This document shows, in pieces, positions 41,333 to 49,631 of a stretch of 64,000 bases of DNA. Below the pieces are notes generated by a model. The model ran no database searches. It saw only the letters and a list, made by a program, of their open reading frames with translations, and was not told the origin of the DNA. A program made the position numbers and the translations under genes. Source of the DNA: a virus; IMG/VR virus record IMGVR_UViG_3300023116_000009, positions 1-64,000 of that record; one strand, given 5' to 3'. Each line of letters opens with the position of its first letter. Position 1 is the first letter of the stretch.

Positions 41333-44300
41333 TTAATTGGCAAGACAACGAATGTCAATTCTAGTACCTACGGGTAGTTCCCCGTCGAAATAGAGATAAG
41401 TTCCATCAAAGTGATAGTCAACGTATGGTTGTTGAATAACCCCATCAATGAATACAATCATACTTCTTGTATTGAAATCAGCAACATTACCAATACCTCC
41501 CACATCGGCATCTCTTGGAGCACCACTAACGTGAGGAGTCGCAGCAGATGATCCATAATAGATAAACGATGACAAGGCATTTGTCATTCTTGCACCGAAT
41601 GTTCTAGTAATAGAAGTTAAGGTTGAAGAACCTTGATATCTAACAACATCAATTGTTAATGGTGGGTTACTCTGAGTATTGTCAAGTTTAAAGATGGTAT
41701 CTAAGTTTGTATTAGTATTTGCTGCATTTGCAATTGTAATTGTAGCAAAGAATGCTTTCTTAGTAAGTCCAAACGATGCTGTATCTGGAGTTGTAACATT
41801 ACCAAGGGAGTCAATATTAAATACACTGTTACCACCAACTTTTGCATCAAAGATTCTAGAAGATACTGCTCCAGTTGGAGATCCAGCAACATTAATCTCA
41901 ATTGGTTTATACTCAACGCTAGAACTTGACCAAGTTTGATTTAAAGAAATACGAGTTTCTTTTGTTGATGTGTTTGAAGTAATGGAGTCACCGACTGCGT
42001 TACCAATGTCAAGATGTGTGCCAATTCGTTGACTGGTTGTTACATCAAGATCATAGTTAGTATTTGCATTAGCAATACCTAAATCAGCACCTACATTGAG
42101 AGAATAGTTCCCATTAGTGTCTTTATAAGAATGAATTTTCTCCGTTCCTACAAGTCCAGATTCTCTCCACTCTTGAGTAGAATTTACCTGATCATCAACA
42201 TAAGTCCAACCACGAGAATCTCCATTAACAGGAGTTGTCTTCAGAACATAATCTCCAACGATTTCTCCAGTTAATGCACTAACAGTATCTCTATTGAGAA
42301 TCTTAGTTACAATACCATCAGGATTTCTAAGTTTGATGCCACTGAAGAAATTATTTTCAGTGTCAAAATTAGTATCCTTCAGGAATGTTACTGGTCCTTG
42401 GAATGTAGATGTAATTGTGTTTCCAGAACCACCAATAACGGTTAGGTTATCCTTAAGAGTAAGGGTATTGAGTTCTGTAATTTGGTTTTCAGTTGTCTTA
42501 CCAGTAACAGCATTGATAACTGTATTACCAATATAAAGATCCCCTTGAGAGTTAAGACCAGAATAGAATGCGATACCACCCTGCTCTTTCAGTGATTGGG
42601 AATACTTAACTTGATCATTAGTAAGTACTTTATTCTGCTTGATTGGGAAACCAGTTGAATAGTTACCAGGACCAAAACCAACATATTCAAATGTATGGTT
42701 ACCAGATCTAATAGTAGATGGTCTACGAAGTTCTACTTTGATGGTATCAGTTGGTCTTCTTGGATTAATGGGAACTTTTCTAACTTCACCATTACCAATA
42801 CCAGATTCTAAGATAGTCGTTTCAATAGAGTGTGCTTCTGCCGCTCCATTTGAAATCCACTTATGACTTACTTCACTATTCGCTGCAAGTTTATCACTCC
42901 ATCTCCACTCAAGTTCATTGTTGAGGTATTCATCCAACCAATAAGAGATTGATTCTTTAGTAACGCTGAAAGAGGTATCTCTAGTAGTAACGTTAGCATC
43001 AATACCACTCGTAGTATTAACGACACCAATGACCAGAGGATCAGCAATAGAATCTGCAATAATTGGATCATTAACAACATTATCAAGATCAATTACTGGA
43101 TAAATGTTAGTTGTATCTTGACTAAACTTAAATGAATTTCCTGGAAGGACAGATTGACTTACAGGAATAGAACCCTTAAGCACTGTTAAGTAGTATACTC
43201 CAGGAACTTCTGCTTCAGTTGCAGTTGCAGATTTAAATGGAGTTACTTCTTCAACTTCATAGACATAGTATACATCATTATAATCATGTCCACTGATCCT
43301 ATTGTATGTCTCTCCAGCATCAGTAGGAGTTACCGAAGTTGGAACCGTTCCTGCACCACCCGCATCCGTTCCTAATGCAGTGATGATAATATCAGTGAGT
43401 GTAAGTGCAGCATCTCTAACATTAGTACAACCACCAAAAGTGTCAATTAACTGTTCTTCACCAGTAATTGCAGTGAATGTTACAATGTTTGAAAGACCAT
43501 ATGAAGTTGTATTATCTCCACTTGTATTGTTATTAACCAAAGCACCAATCGATGGTGTATTTACTGGTGATCCAGTTTTTCCATTGTTAATAACATATGT
43601 CATTAATGGTTTGAGATATGTATCAAGAATTTCTACAGTTTCATCTCTCTCTCCTTGGATTCCATTGGCACCTGCTCCTGCACCATTAATATAAAGATCT
43701 GCTGCAGCAACAACTTGATCATTGCCACCATAACGCAAGTTGTAAGCAATTGCTTCAATAATATTGATTAAGTCATCGATACATGATTTTCTTTCACCAG
43801 CAGTATCCAATTCTGTATTTCCTGGGTTTGCTGCAATCCATCTAGCAACTGCTTCATGTGCCAGGAAGTACTTGTTAAGAAGCAAAAGGTTTGCACCATC
43901 AGTAAATCTGTCACCTCTACCTAAGATTGAATTACCTCTCTTAACCTGAAGGACATAACCTCTTTGAGGGAATGAAGGTGCTGGATCAGTGGCAAGACCA
44001 CTTACAGATTTAGTCACATAACGCAATCTGTAAATCTTGTCATCATCGACTCTCTCATCAACAATTCTCTTAATATAGGAAGTTGGAGTTGTCGTAATTG
44101 TGGTAAGTCCATACTTAGTATTACCATCAATCGAACTAAAGATAGTATTAGTATTATTGGTAGGAGTTGCTGGTGCAGAAACGTTTACGTACCAACCACC
44201 AGTAGTATTGGAAAGTGCAGTAAAATCATAATCAAAGGCATTACCATTTACTGGAGAGATGTTTGCATACTGCTCACTAGTTGCGGATGCAGTTGTATTT

Positions 44301-46951
44301 GCATAAAGAGGAACATAAATTTTATCAGAGATAGTGCTTCCATCTTTATCAAGAGTTCTTGCACCAACAACAAATTTACCAATTTGCTTATCAAGACCAT
44401 CTCCAATTGTCAATACACAATCAAGACCAACACCATCAGCAGCATTTGTTGGAATAGTAATGGTGTCTCCTGGTTGGAACGCACCATAATCATTAGATAC
44501 AAACGATGCTCCAGTAACAGAACCATTATTTACTGTTAAGGTGATTGTTTTGTTGTTATCATTAGGATCAACTACAATAACATTACCAGCAGTAAAATTA
44601 GAACCTCCACTAGTAATTCCTAAGAAGTTGTCTCTACCTGAGAGATAAACTCTCGTATTAGTCAATGCTGTTTTTACTGCATTGATTGATTCATAATAAC
44701 TATTGGTTAAACCAGATTCTACATTTCTTGGTGGAATAATGTGAGTAATTTCACCAAGAGAATCTTTATTAAATGCCTGATCACTAAATCCAATAGAACG
44801 CATGGCGTTCATACCAAAGTTGGAGTTGGAGTTAGTAATTGACATGTCACCACCATCTTCAGCAATGAAGTGGTCAGCATAACCAACAGCAAAGACCGAA
44901 ACTGCCTGAATTACTGCACGGTTAGATGCTTTAACGTGATAACTTCTTTGAAGTGGGTTGTAAATTGCGTCTGGATCAGTATGTAACGAACCTGATGCTG
45001 TAGTGTAAGTATTAGATCCAGAGGAATACTTCAAGAATGCAGTATCATCTTTCTGCAGTGAGATGCCCGTATATTGTGCAACCACCATGGATCTAAAACC
45101 AGTCGCTCTAGAACCATCAGCGTGCATACCACAGATACCATAAGTGGATCTGAGAGATACGTTAAAGATATATGGTGATGCAGATTCTACTGTATCAATT
45201 TCTACTTGAGCGGTTGCAGAAAGTCCAGTATTTCCGTCATATGTAACCTGATAACCAGAAATGCCCAGGTCAGCATCAGTTTCAACAAGATCTAATTGAG
45301 CTTCAGCAGTAGCACTAATTTGGAAAGTAAATTCACTTCTACTATTAACACCAGCAACTTTTCTTTGACCAACATAATAACTATTAATAGTTCCGTCTGT
45401 ACTTACAGTTCCTGCAATTGCAACGAAGTTTCCAGCAGTAAGTTCAAGGTCTTCTTCTAATGTTACGGTTACAATATCATTATTTCTAGTTACTCGTTCA
45501 ATATTAACAGAATCAGCAAGGGCACCAACGATTCTATTCTCCTGAATTTTTGCCTCAATTTTATCAGCAGAAATTACAGGAATTACATCAGAAACTTTTC
45601 TATAGAATCCTACAAGATCGTGAAGTGATGCATACTCAAATACAGTTAACTTAGTGTGAGTGTATTCAGTATTAGTAGTCAAAGACCAGGAAGATTCTGG
45701 TTTTACAACGGAAGTTCTATAAACTCCTAATGGATCACCATCAAAAATAGAAAATTGCCAGAAGTAACATCCACCAGTGATTCTAAAGAGAGCAGTTCTA
45801 CTGTTATCATCCTCATATGGCAAATCAACTACGATTCCAGTTCCAACATTAGTGCCATTGGCAACATCAGATGCCAGATAACCATGTGGTTTAGAAATAC
45901 CAACGGTGATTGAAGAAGCTCCAGTAGCACCAATACTTGTAATTGAAGTACCTTCATCAATTTTTAAACCAGTATCTACTGCAGTAATGTTATTTGAACC
46001 TGAGGATCCAGGAACAAAAGTATGTGTTGATGTTTCACTCGATGTTCCAACATTGACAGTAATTGTTGTGGCACTTACTTCACGAATGTCAAGAGTAGTA
46101 TCATATGCAGGGTCCGTTGTTCTAGGATATAATACTTCTCCTGGTCCAGATGCACAAGTAAACGCAAGTGACTCAACTGCAATGCGAATACTGTTATCTG
46201 TAGTAAGGGTATGTGATCCAATCTCAAGGGTCAAATCACCAGTGATTGGATTATATGAAGTTCCTGATGCTGCAGTAAACTGACTAATAATAGAGTATCC
46301 AGCAACACCTTTCTTAAAGACAGAACCAATGATAACATCATTAATATTATCAACACCATCTGGTCCATTAGTAACACCAGTGATAGTTAATTCATTTGGA
46401 TTGGCATTAGATGCTGTATAACTAATTTGGGTTGTTCCAGCAATAGTATTTGAACCACCAGAAGGAACATACTTTGGTCTAATCTTGGTCTTTCTAAGGT
46501 CCATACCGACCAAAGAAACACCTCTAGGAATAATCAAACCACCTCTAGTTGAGTTAGTGATCTTATAAAGATCTGCATACTGCTTTGTCGTATCCGACCA
46601 ACCATATTGCCCCGCAACAGGACCAGCGGAGAATGGAACAGTTAATTCTGCAAGGTAGTTTCCTGTTACACCATCAACCTGAAAGGAATATGAACCAGGG
46701 CGGTTATCAACAATATGATCACCAGGATACAACATAATTGTAAACTGGTCAAATTTATCGTCAGCATTGCCTGCACTGACGTATGAATATCTCGCTACTT
46801 CAAGAACTGCACGTGCAATCGTCTTGAAAGGTCTAAGTGGCGAATTGCCTTTATTATCAATTGCGTCTGTCGAATCAAAGTCATCTGGATTGACGTACAG
46901 GATTCTTCCCTCAACGGAAGAAATGATGTTTTGAAGTCGTGTTAATGCCAT
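41333..46951 (-). CDS. giant tail fibre/structural protein, 1872 aa
   Basis: The largest protein of the window, with start MALTRLQNIISSVEGRILYV. Residues ~20-80 (YVNPDDFDSTDAIDNKG, PLRPFKTIARAVLEVARYS, TIMLYPGDHIVDN) are the opening coil of a pectate-lyase-like beta-helix. The C-terminal ~200 residues (SRIFDAKVGGNSVFNIDSLG ... MIVFIDGVIQQPYVDYHFDG) resemble cyanophage fibre ends. A T4-consensus late promoter lies 39 nt upstream and probably drives the whole fibre run. It may be equivalent to the proximal long tail fibre; that is inference from size and position. Confidence 0.75.
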   Translation of the reverse strand: MALTRLQNIISSVEGRILYVNPDDFDSTDAIDNKGNSPLRPFKTIARAVLEVARYSYVSAGNADDKFDQFTIMLYPGDHIVDNRPGSYSFQVDGVTGNYLAELTVPFSAGPVAGQYGWSDTTKQYADLYKITNSTRGGLIIPRGVSLVGMDLRKTKIRPKYVPSGGSNTIAGTTQISYTASNANPNELTITGVTNGPDGVDNINDVIIGSVFKKGVAGYSIISQFTAASGTSYNPITGDLTLEIGSHTLTTDNSIRIAVESLAFTCASGPGEVLYPRTTDPAYDTTLDIREVSATTITVNVGTSSETSTHTFVPGSSGSNNITAVDTGLKIDEGTSITSIGATGASSITVGISKPHGYLASDVANGTNVGTGIVVDLPYEDDNSRTALFRITGGCYFWQFSIFDGDPLGVYRTSVVKPESSWSLTTNTEYTHTKLTVFEYASLHDLVGFYRKVSDVIPVISADKIEAKIQENRIVGALADSVNIERVTRNNDIVTVTLEEDLELTAGNFVAIAGTVSTDGTINSYYVGQRKVAGVNSRSEFTFQISATAEAQLDLVETDADLGISGYQVTYDGNTGLSATAQVEIDTVESASPYIFNVSLRSTYGICGMHADGSRATGFRSMVVAQYTGISLQKDDTAFLKYSSGSNTYTTASGSLHTDPDAIYNPLQRSYHVKASNRAVIQAVSVFAVGYADHFIAEDGGDMSITNSNSNFGMNAMRSIGFSDQAFNKDSLGEITHIIPPRNVESGLTNSYYESINAVKTALTNTRVYLSGRDNFLGITSGGSNFTAGNVIVVDPNDNNKTITLTVNNGSVTGASFVSNDYGAFQPGDTITIPTNAADGVGLDCVLTIGDGLDKQIGKFVVGARTLDKDGSTISDKIYVPLYANTTASATSEQYANISPVNGNAFDYDFTALSNTTGGWYVNVSAPATPTNNTNTIFSSIDGNTKYGLTTITTTPTSYIKRIVDERVDDDKIYRLRYVTKSVSGLATDPAPSFPQRGYVLQVKRGNSILGRGDRFTDGANLLLLNKYFLAHEAVARWIAANPGNTELDTAGERKSCIDDLINIIEAIAYNLRYGGNDQVVAAADLYINGAGAGANGIQGERDETVEILDTYLKPLMTYVINNGKTGSPVNTPSIGALVNNNTSGDNTTSYGLSNIVTFTAITGEEQLIDTFGGCTNVRDAALTLTDIIITALGTDAGGAGTVPTSVTPTDAGETYNRISGHDYNDVYYVYEVEEVTPFKSATATEAEVPGVYYLTVLKGSIPVSQSVLPGNSFKFSQDTTNIYPVIDLDNVVNDPIIADSIADPLVIGVVNTTSGIDANVTTRDTSFSVTKESISYWLDEYLNNELEWRWSDKLAANSEVSHKWISNGAAEAHSIETTILESGIGNGEVRKVPINPRRPTDTIKVELRRPSTIRSGNHTFEYVGFGPGNYSTGFPIKQNKVLTNDQVKYSQSLKEQGGIAFYSGLNSQGDLYIGNTVINAVTGKTTENQITELNTLTLKDNLTVIGGSGNTITSTFQGPVTFLKDTNFDTENNFFSGIKLRNPDGIVTKILNRDTVSALTGEIVGDYVLKTTPVNGDSRGWTYVDDQVNSTQEWRESGLVGTEKIHSYKDTNGNYSLNVGADLGIANANTNYDLDVTTSQRIGTHLDIGNAVGDSITSNTSTKETRISLNQTWSSSSVEYKPIEINVAGSPTGAVSSRIFDAKVGGNSVFNIDSLGNVTTPDTASFGLTKKAFFATITIANAANTNTNLDTIFKLDNTQSNPPLTIDVVRYQGSSTLTSITRTFGARMTNALSSFIYYGSSAATPHVSGAPRDADVGGIGNVADFNTRSMIVFIDGVIQQPYVDYHFDGTYLYFDGELPVGTRIDIRCLAN

Positions 46952-46989
46952 TAAATTGCCCTAATATGACACAGATCTAGTTCTTCAGT

Positions 46990-46997
46990 TATTTATA
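46990..46997 (-). promoter_or_regulatory. T4-type late promoter TATAAATA
   Basis: An exact TATAAATA on the minus strand, 39 nt before the ATG of the 1872-aa fibre gene and just after the stop of the 56-aa gene. No other consensus late promoter was seen downstream in the six-gene run; only a weak AATAAATA lies at 41327-41334. Confidence 0.8.
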
Positions 46998-46998
46998 A

Positions 46999-47169
46999 CT
47001 ACTCCTTGTTCTCCTTCCTCACTTTCTTCAATGATTTCAATTCCATCTTGATATTCTGATATGCAGTTTCAGCATCAATCTTCTTTGCTAGTTCCATGGC
47101 ACAGATAACTTCTACACGAGTGCCAAAGTGCTTGAGTGCTTCTTCAAATGAATTCAGTTCTTCGTACAT
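46999..47169 (-). CDS. small helical protein, 56 aa
   Basis: MYEELNSFEEALKHFGTRVE, then VICAMELAKKIDAETAYQNI and a basic end (KSLKKVRKENKE). Predicted all-helical. It overlaps the Phd-like gene upstream by 16 nt and probably forms a two-gene unit with it. Unrecognised; not an obvious RelE/Doc toxin (it is too short and lacks their motifs). Confidence 0.6.
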   Translation of the reverse strand: MYEELNSFEEALKHFGTRVEVICAMELAKKIDAETAYQNIKMELKSLKKVRKENKE

Positions 47170-47324
47170 TTTTTTACTTCATCTATGATATCTAGGTACT
47201 CTTGATAGGGAACCATTATGGCAGTATCCGTTCCATTGGTTATTCCAATGGTTTCTCCATTCTCAACACGAGCAATGAGAGAGTCCCAATTCTGTTGCCA
47301 GTGTTCTATAGTGTAAATTTCCAT
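47154..47324 (-). CDS. Phd/YefM-like antitoxin, 56 aa
   Basis: MEIYTIEHWQQNWDSLIARV, then ENGETIGITNGTDTAIMVPY and QEYLDIIDEV. This follows the Phd/YefM pattern: N-terminal strand-helix, VE.GE...IT..G...A.(L/M)VP, then (Q/E)EY. These proteins bind DNA as dimers and neutralise a partner toxin with the C-terminal half. Here the C-terminal half is short and no recognised toxin gene is adjacent. It may neutralise a host toxin or act as a repressor. Confidence 0.6.
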   Translation of the reverse strand: MEIYTIEHWQQNWDSLIARVENGETIGITNGTDTAIMVPYQEYLDIIDEVKKCTKN

Positions 47325-47340
47325 GGTAATAAATTATAAA

Positions 47341-47412
47341 CTCCTCCGCCTGGATTCGAACCAGGGACCAATCGATTAACAGTCGATAGCTCTACCGCTG
47401 AGCTACAGAGGA
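47341..47412 (-). tRNA. tRNA-Asn (anticodon GTT)
   Basis: A complete cloverleaf can be drawn: acceptor TCCTCTG with CGGAGGA, D arm AGCTCAGCGGTAGAGC, anticodon stem ATCGA with loop CTGTTAA (anticodon GTT), T arm CTGGTTCGAATCCAG, and discriminator G as usual for Asn. The 3' CCA is not encoded. Confidence 0.9.
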
Positions 47413-47623
47413 ATGTGGGTGGTGAGATTCTATCATACTCACAACTAGGAGGTCGCACTGATAGTAACGTTTCCCAGCACTTTCGGATTCCTTGGTATTG
47501 GATTCTGCAACTCTGGTCTCCCAGTATTACAGCGGGCACCACCCCTATCCTAGTATACATTATCCCGTGCATGACCGCATAGGATTATTCTGTCACACCC
47601 TTTGAGAGACCGTCGCCTCTCAA
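47413..47623 (-). other. structured spacer between two tRNAs, no gene recognised
   Basis: About 210 nt with several hairpins: TTGAGAG-loop-CTCTCAA beside tRNA-Ala, CTGG-GAGA-CCAG with a GNRA-type loop, and GTGAG-loop-CTCAC near tRNA-Asn. An open frame across it runs into the tRNA and is not convincing. It may be a processed precursor segment or an unrecognised small RNA. Confidence 0.4.
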
Positions 47624-47696
47624 TGGAGAATAGCGGACTCGAACCGCTGACATCCTGCTTGCAAAGCAGGCGCTCTACCAACTGAGCTAATTCCCC
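47624..47696 (-). tRNA. tRNA-Ala (anticodon TGC)
   Basis: Acceptor GGGGAAT with ATTCTCC (one G:U), D arm AGCTCAGTTGGTAGAGC, anticodon stem CCTGC with loop TTTGCAA (anticodon TGC), T arm GCGGTTCGAGTCCGC, discriminator A. No encoded CCA. Confidence 0.9.
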
Positions 47697-47801
47697 TGGC
47701 GACCCTTTTGTTGACGAGGTAGAGCCGAACCCCGTGGAGAAAATGAGATGTGGACTCCCATATTCTTTTTCACTATGAAGAATGAAACATCATAGCGCCA
47801 G

Positions 47802-47875
47802 AGCCACAAGTCGGACTTGAACCGACGACCTACGGTTTACAAAACCGTTGCTCTATCCAGCTGAGCTATAGTGGC
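47802..47875 (-). tRNA. tRNA-Thr (anticodon TGT)
   Basis: Acceptor GCCACTA with TTGTGGC, which has one U-U mismatch at the sixth pair. D arm AGCTCAGCTGGATAGAGC, anticodon stem ACGGT with loop TTTGTAA (anticodon TGT), T arm GTCGGTTCAAGTCCGAC. The 5' end overlaps the last 10 nt of the 65-aa coding region upstream. Confidence 0.88.
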
Positions 47876-48063
47876 GATTGTTTTTCTTCTTTGGCGAGTT
47901 TGAAGTAGAGTTTGTAATACCTCTTCTTCATCTCATCAATGGCATCCATGTCTTCTTGGAAACCCATGTACTTGAAGAGTTGATAAGACCCTTCAAGTTC
48001 ACTGAGCAATCTTAGCACGTTAATCGAAGTTCTGTCAAGTCCTCCGAAGGTGTATTTACTCAT
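47866..48063 (-). CDS. small helical protein between tRNAs, 65 aa
   Basis: MSKYTFGGLDRTSINVLRLL, then ELEGSYQLFKYMGFQEDMDA and a Lys/Tyr-rich helix (YYKLYFKLAKEEKQSPL). Predicted all-helical. Its last codons overlap the 5' end of tRNA-Thr, so the message and the tRNA compete for the same transcript. Overlaps the upstream gene by 4 nt. Unrecognised. Confidence 0.6.
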   Translation of the reverse strand: MSKYTFGGLDRTSINVLRLLSELEGSYQLFKYMGFQEDMDAIDEMKKRYYKLYFKLAKEEKQSPL

Positions 48064-48320
48064 GGGGGTAAAACAGAAACTTCATCAAGTTCAACTGGGA
48101 AGAGGAGTGGGTGCATCTCCTCTACCATAAGGTATTCACTGTTTTTAGTCAACTGTTCAATGTCCAAAGGTGGTTCAGAATCAGCAAGTGCCGTAACATA
48201 AGGATCACCCCTTTCTTCATCAGTAATGTCGTCGTAAACGAACGGCATTCCATTCATGAAATAGACAAGGGCAATCCCTATTGTATTAATGTAACGGTAA
48301 TCGCATCTGACTTGGTACAT
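48060..48320 (-). CDS. small protein between tRNAs, 86 aa
   Basis: MYQVRCDYRYINTIGIALVY, then FVYDDITDEERGDPYVTALA and a Pro/Leu-rich acidic end. Mixed composition; no family recognised. Lies just downstream of tRNA-Leu in the same transcript. Confidence 0.6.
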   Translation of the reverse strand: MYQVRCDYRYINTIGIALVYFMNGMPFVYDDITDEERGDPYVTALADSEPPLDIEQLTKNSEYLMVEEMHPLLFPVELDEVSVLPP

Positions 48321-48330
48321 TTCTCTTAGG

Positions 48331-48415
48331 TAGGAGCGGGGGGACTTGAACCCCCACGGGCGCTATGCCCAGCGGATTTTAAGTCCGATACGTCTACCTA
48401 TTCCGTCACGCTCCC
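48331..48415 (-). tRNA. tRNA-Leu (anticodon TAA)
   Basis: An 85-nt tRNA with a long variable arm, as expected for Leu. Acceptor GGGAGCG with CGCTCCT, anticodon stem CGGA with loop CTTAAAA (anticodon TAA), T arm GGGGGTTCAAGTCCCCC, discriminator A. The anticodon reads the UUA codon common in AT-rich phage genes. Confidence 0.9.
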
Positions 48416-48425
48416 AAAAAGAGAG

Positions 48426-48605
48426 TCAATAATCGTAAGTGATTTCAACTCTTTCAGAGTTAGAACGTACCAGTTTCAAAACTTGCTGGAACTGATCGGG
48501 TGTTTCACAAGTAACTGTCCTTTCGTTGCCTGCATCAGAATAAAGAGTGAACGTCCTGGAAGGGATACTCACGGTCACAAGTGCAACGGTTTCGTCAGTG
48601 AACAT
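48426..48605 (-). CDS. small protein upstream of the tRNAs, 59 aa
   Basis: MFTDETVALVTVSIPSRTFT, then LYSDAGNERTVTCETPDQFQ and SERVEITYDY. Beta-rich, small and coherent. First gene after a consensus sigma70 promoter, followed 10 nt later by tRNA-Leu. Unrecognised. Confidence 0.65.
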   Translation of the reverse strand: MFTDETVALVTVSIPSRTFTLYSDAGNERTVTCETPDQFQQVLKLVRSNSERVEITYDY

Positions 48606-48629
48606 AATGTGTTTGTTTGGAACATAGTA

Positions 48630-48658
48630 ATAATACCACAGGTGTCTGGGTTTGTCAA
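48630..48658 (-). promoter_or_regulatory. consensus sigma70-type promoter for the tRNA/small gene unit
   Basis: TTGACA (48658-48653), exactly 17 nt, then TATTAT (48635-48630), 25 nt before the ATG of the 59-aa gene. It probably drives tRNA-Leu, tRNA-Thr, tRNA-Ala, tRNA-Asn and the small genes between them as a non-late unit. Confidence 0.75.
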
Positions 48659-48665
48659 CCCCCCA

Positions 48666-49631
48666 TCAGTTGAGGTAGACACCTGTCAAACAGTCCACAT
48701 CAAGGTATGGACCACCAGCAAACAAATTCAGGGTTCCCAATGCAGCAACCGTGCTGATGTTACCAAGAGCGGCAGTATGATTAATACCACCAGCAGCACA
48801 AGTAACTGCAAACGATGGTTCTGTTGGTGCTAGGGGTCCTGTGGGCACGCCCGTAGGTGATCCTATCACACGAAGACCTGAGATCTTGTAATCAACCTTT
48901 CCATTGACAACATACTCAAGATTACTAAGAGTAGTACAACGAATATGCCCTAAGGCATACATTTCAATATCTCCAAGTGATTTTAATTCTAAAACACCAC
49001 CAGGGTTTGTCTGCTCAATAATATAAGTACCAGCAAAAGAATCTCTCATGATGCCACCTTTTTTCAAATCTCTTTGAATATTCATGGCAGTTGTAACACT
49101 TTTACCACTATCTACTGTATGAGTTCCAGTAATATTTTGACCAAGATCTGAGTAGTTATGAACTGCATTTCCTTTGACAGTTAGATTATCCTCACCATTG
49201 ATAGTTGTGTATCGGTTACCTTTTACAACAGTGTGCATATCACCTTCTACATCAAGGTGAATGTTACCAGTTACATTTAAAACAAATCTGTCATTTTTAC
49301 TTGGGTCTTCATTATCAAGAGTATGTCCACACTTGACATTAATATGTCTAGCGGCAATTACATTAACATCTCTAACTGGGGTGTGAATTTGAACATCCCC
49401 ATTTTGAAACATCTTGATATATGCACCAGTAGTTCCATGGCGAAAGTTAATGTATTCATTATCTTCAGTTTCATTGAATTCCCATTTATGTCCACATAAA
49501 AATGTTTTTGCTTTATTATAAGGATACTCAACCTTTTCACTCTTATCATTTTCAATGATAGATTTGGTTGCCGCAATTGCGGCATCCGACATTCCATTCT
49601 TTTTTGCTTCTGCTTCGTCAAATGTATGCAT
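48666..49631 (-). CDS. separate central spike (gp5 C-terminal beta-helix-like) protein, 321 aa
   Basis: Start MHTFDEAEAKKNGMSDAAIA overlaps the gp5 stop as TAATG. Residues ~90-220 contain a regular series of 8-residue-type strands (GNIHLDVEGDMHTVVKG, NRYTTINGEDNLTVKGN, AVHNYSDLGQNITGTHTV), the triple-stranded beta-helix pattern of the T4 gp5 needle. In T4 this is part of gp5 itself and is cut off during maturation; here it is a separate gene. The PAAR tip at 2049-2357 would cap it. Confidence 0.75.
   Translation of the reverse strand: MHTFDEAEAKKNGMSDAAIAATKSIIENDKSEKVEYPYNKAKTFLCGHKWEFNETEDNEYINFRHGTTGAYIKMFQNGDVQIHTPVRDVNVIAARHINVKCGHTLDNEDPSKNDRFVLNVTGNIHLDVEGDMHTVVKGNRYTTINGEDNLTVKGNAVHNYSDLGQNITGTHTVDSGKSVTTAMNIQRDLKKGGIMRDSFAGTYIIEQTNPGGVLELKSLGDIEMYALGHIRCTTLSNLEYVVNGKVDYKISGLRVIGSPTGVPTGPLAPTEPSFAVTCAAGGINHTAALGNISTVAALGTLNLFAGGPYLDVDCLTGVYLN

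Noticed and set aside
41327-41334. AATAAATA upstream of the 1095-aa fibre gene as a late promoter
   Set aside because: Off consensus and overlapping the upstream stop codon; not distinctive enough to list as a feature.
47306-47572. An 88-aa minus-strand open frame across tRNA-Asn
   Set aside because: It reads straight through the tRNA and into the antitoxin start; the composition is not protein-like and the tRNA is well supported.
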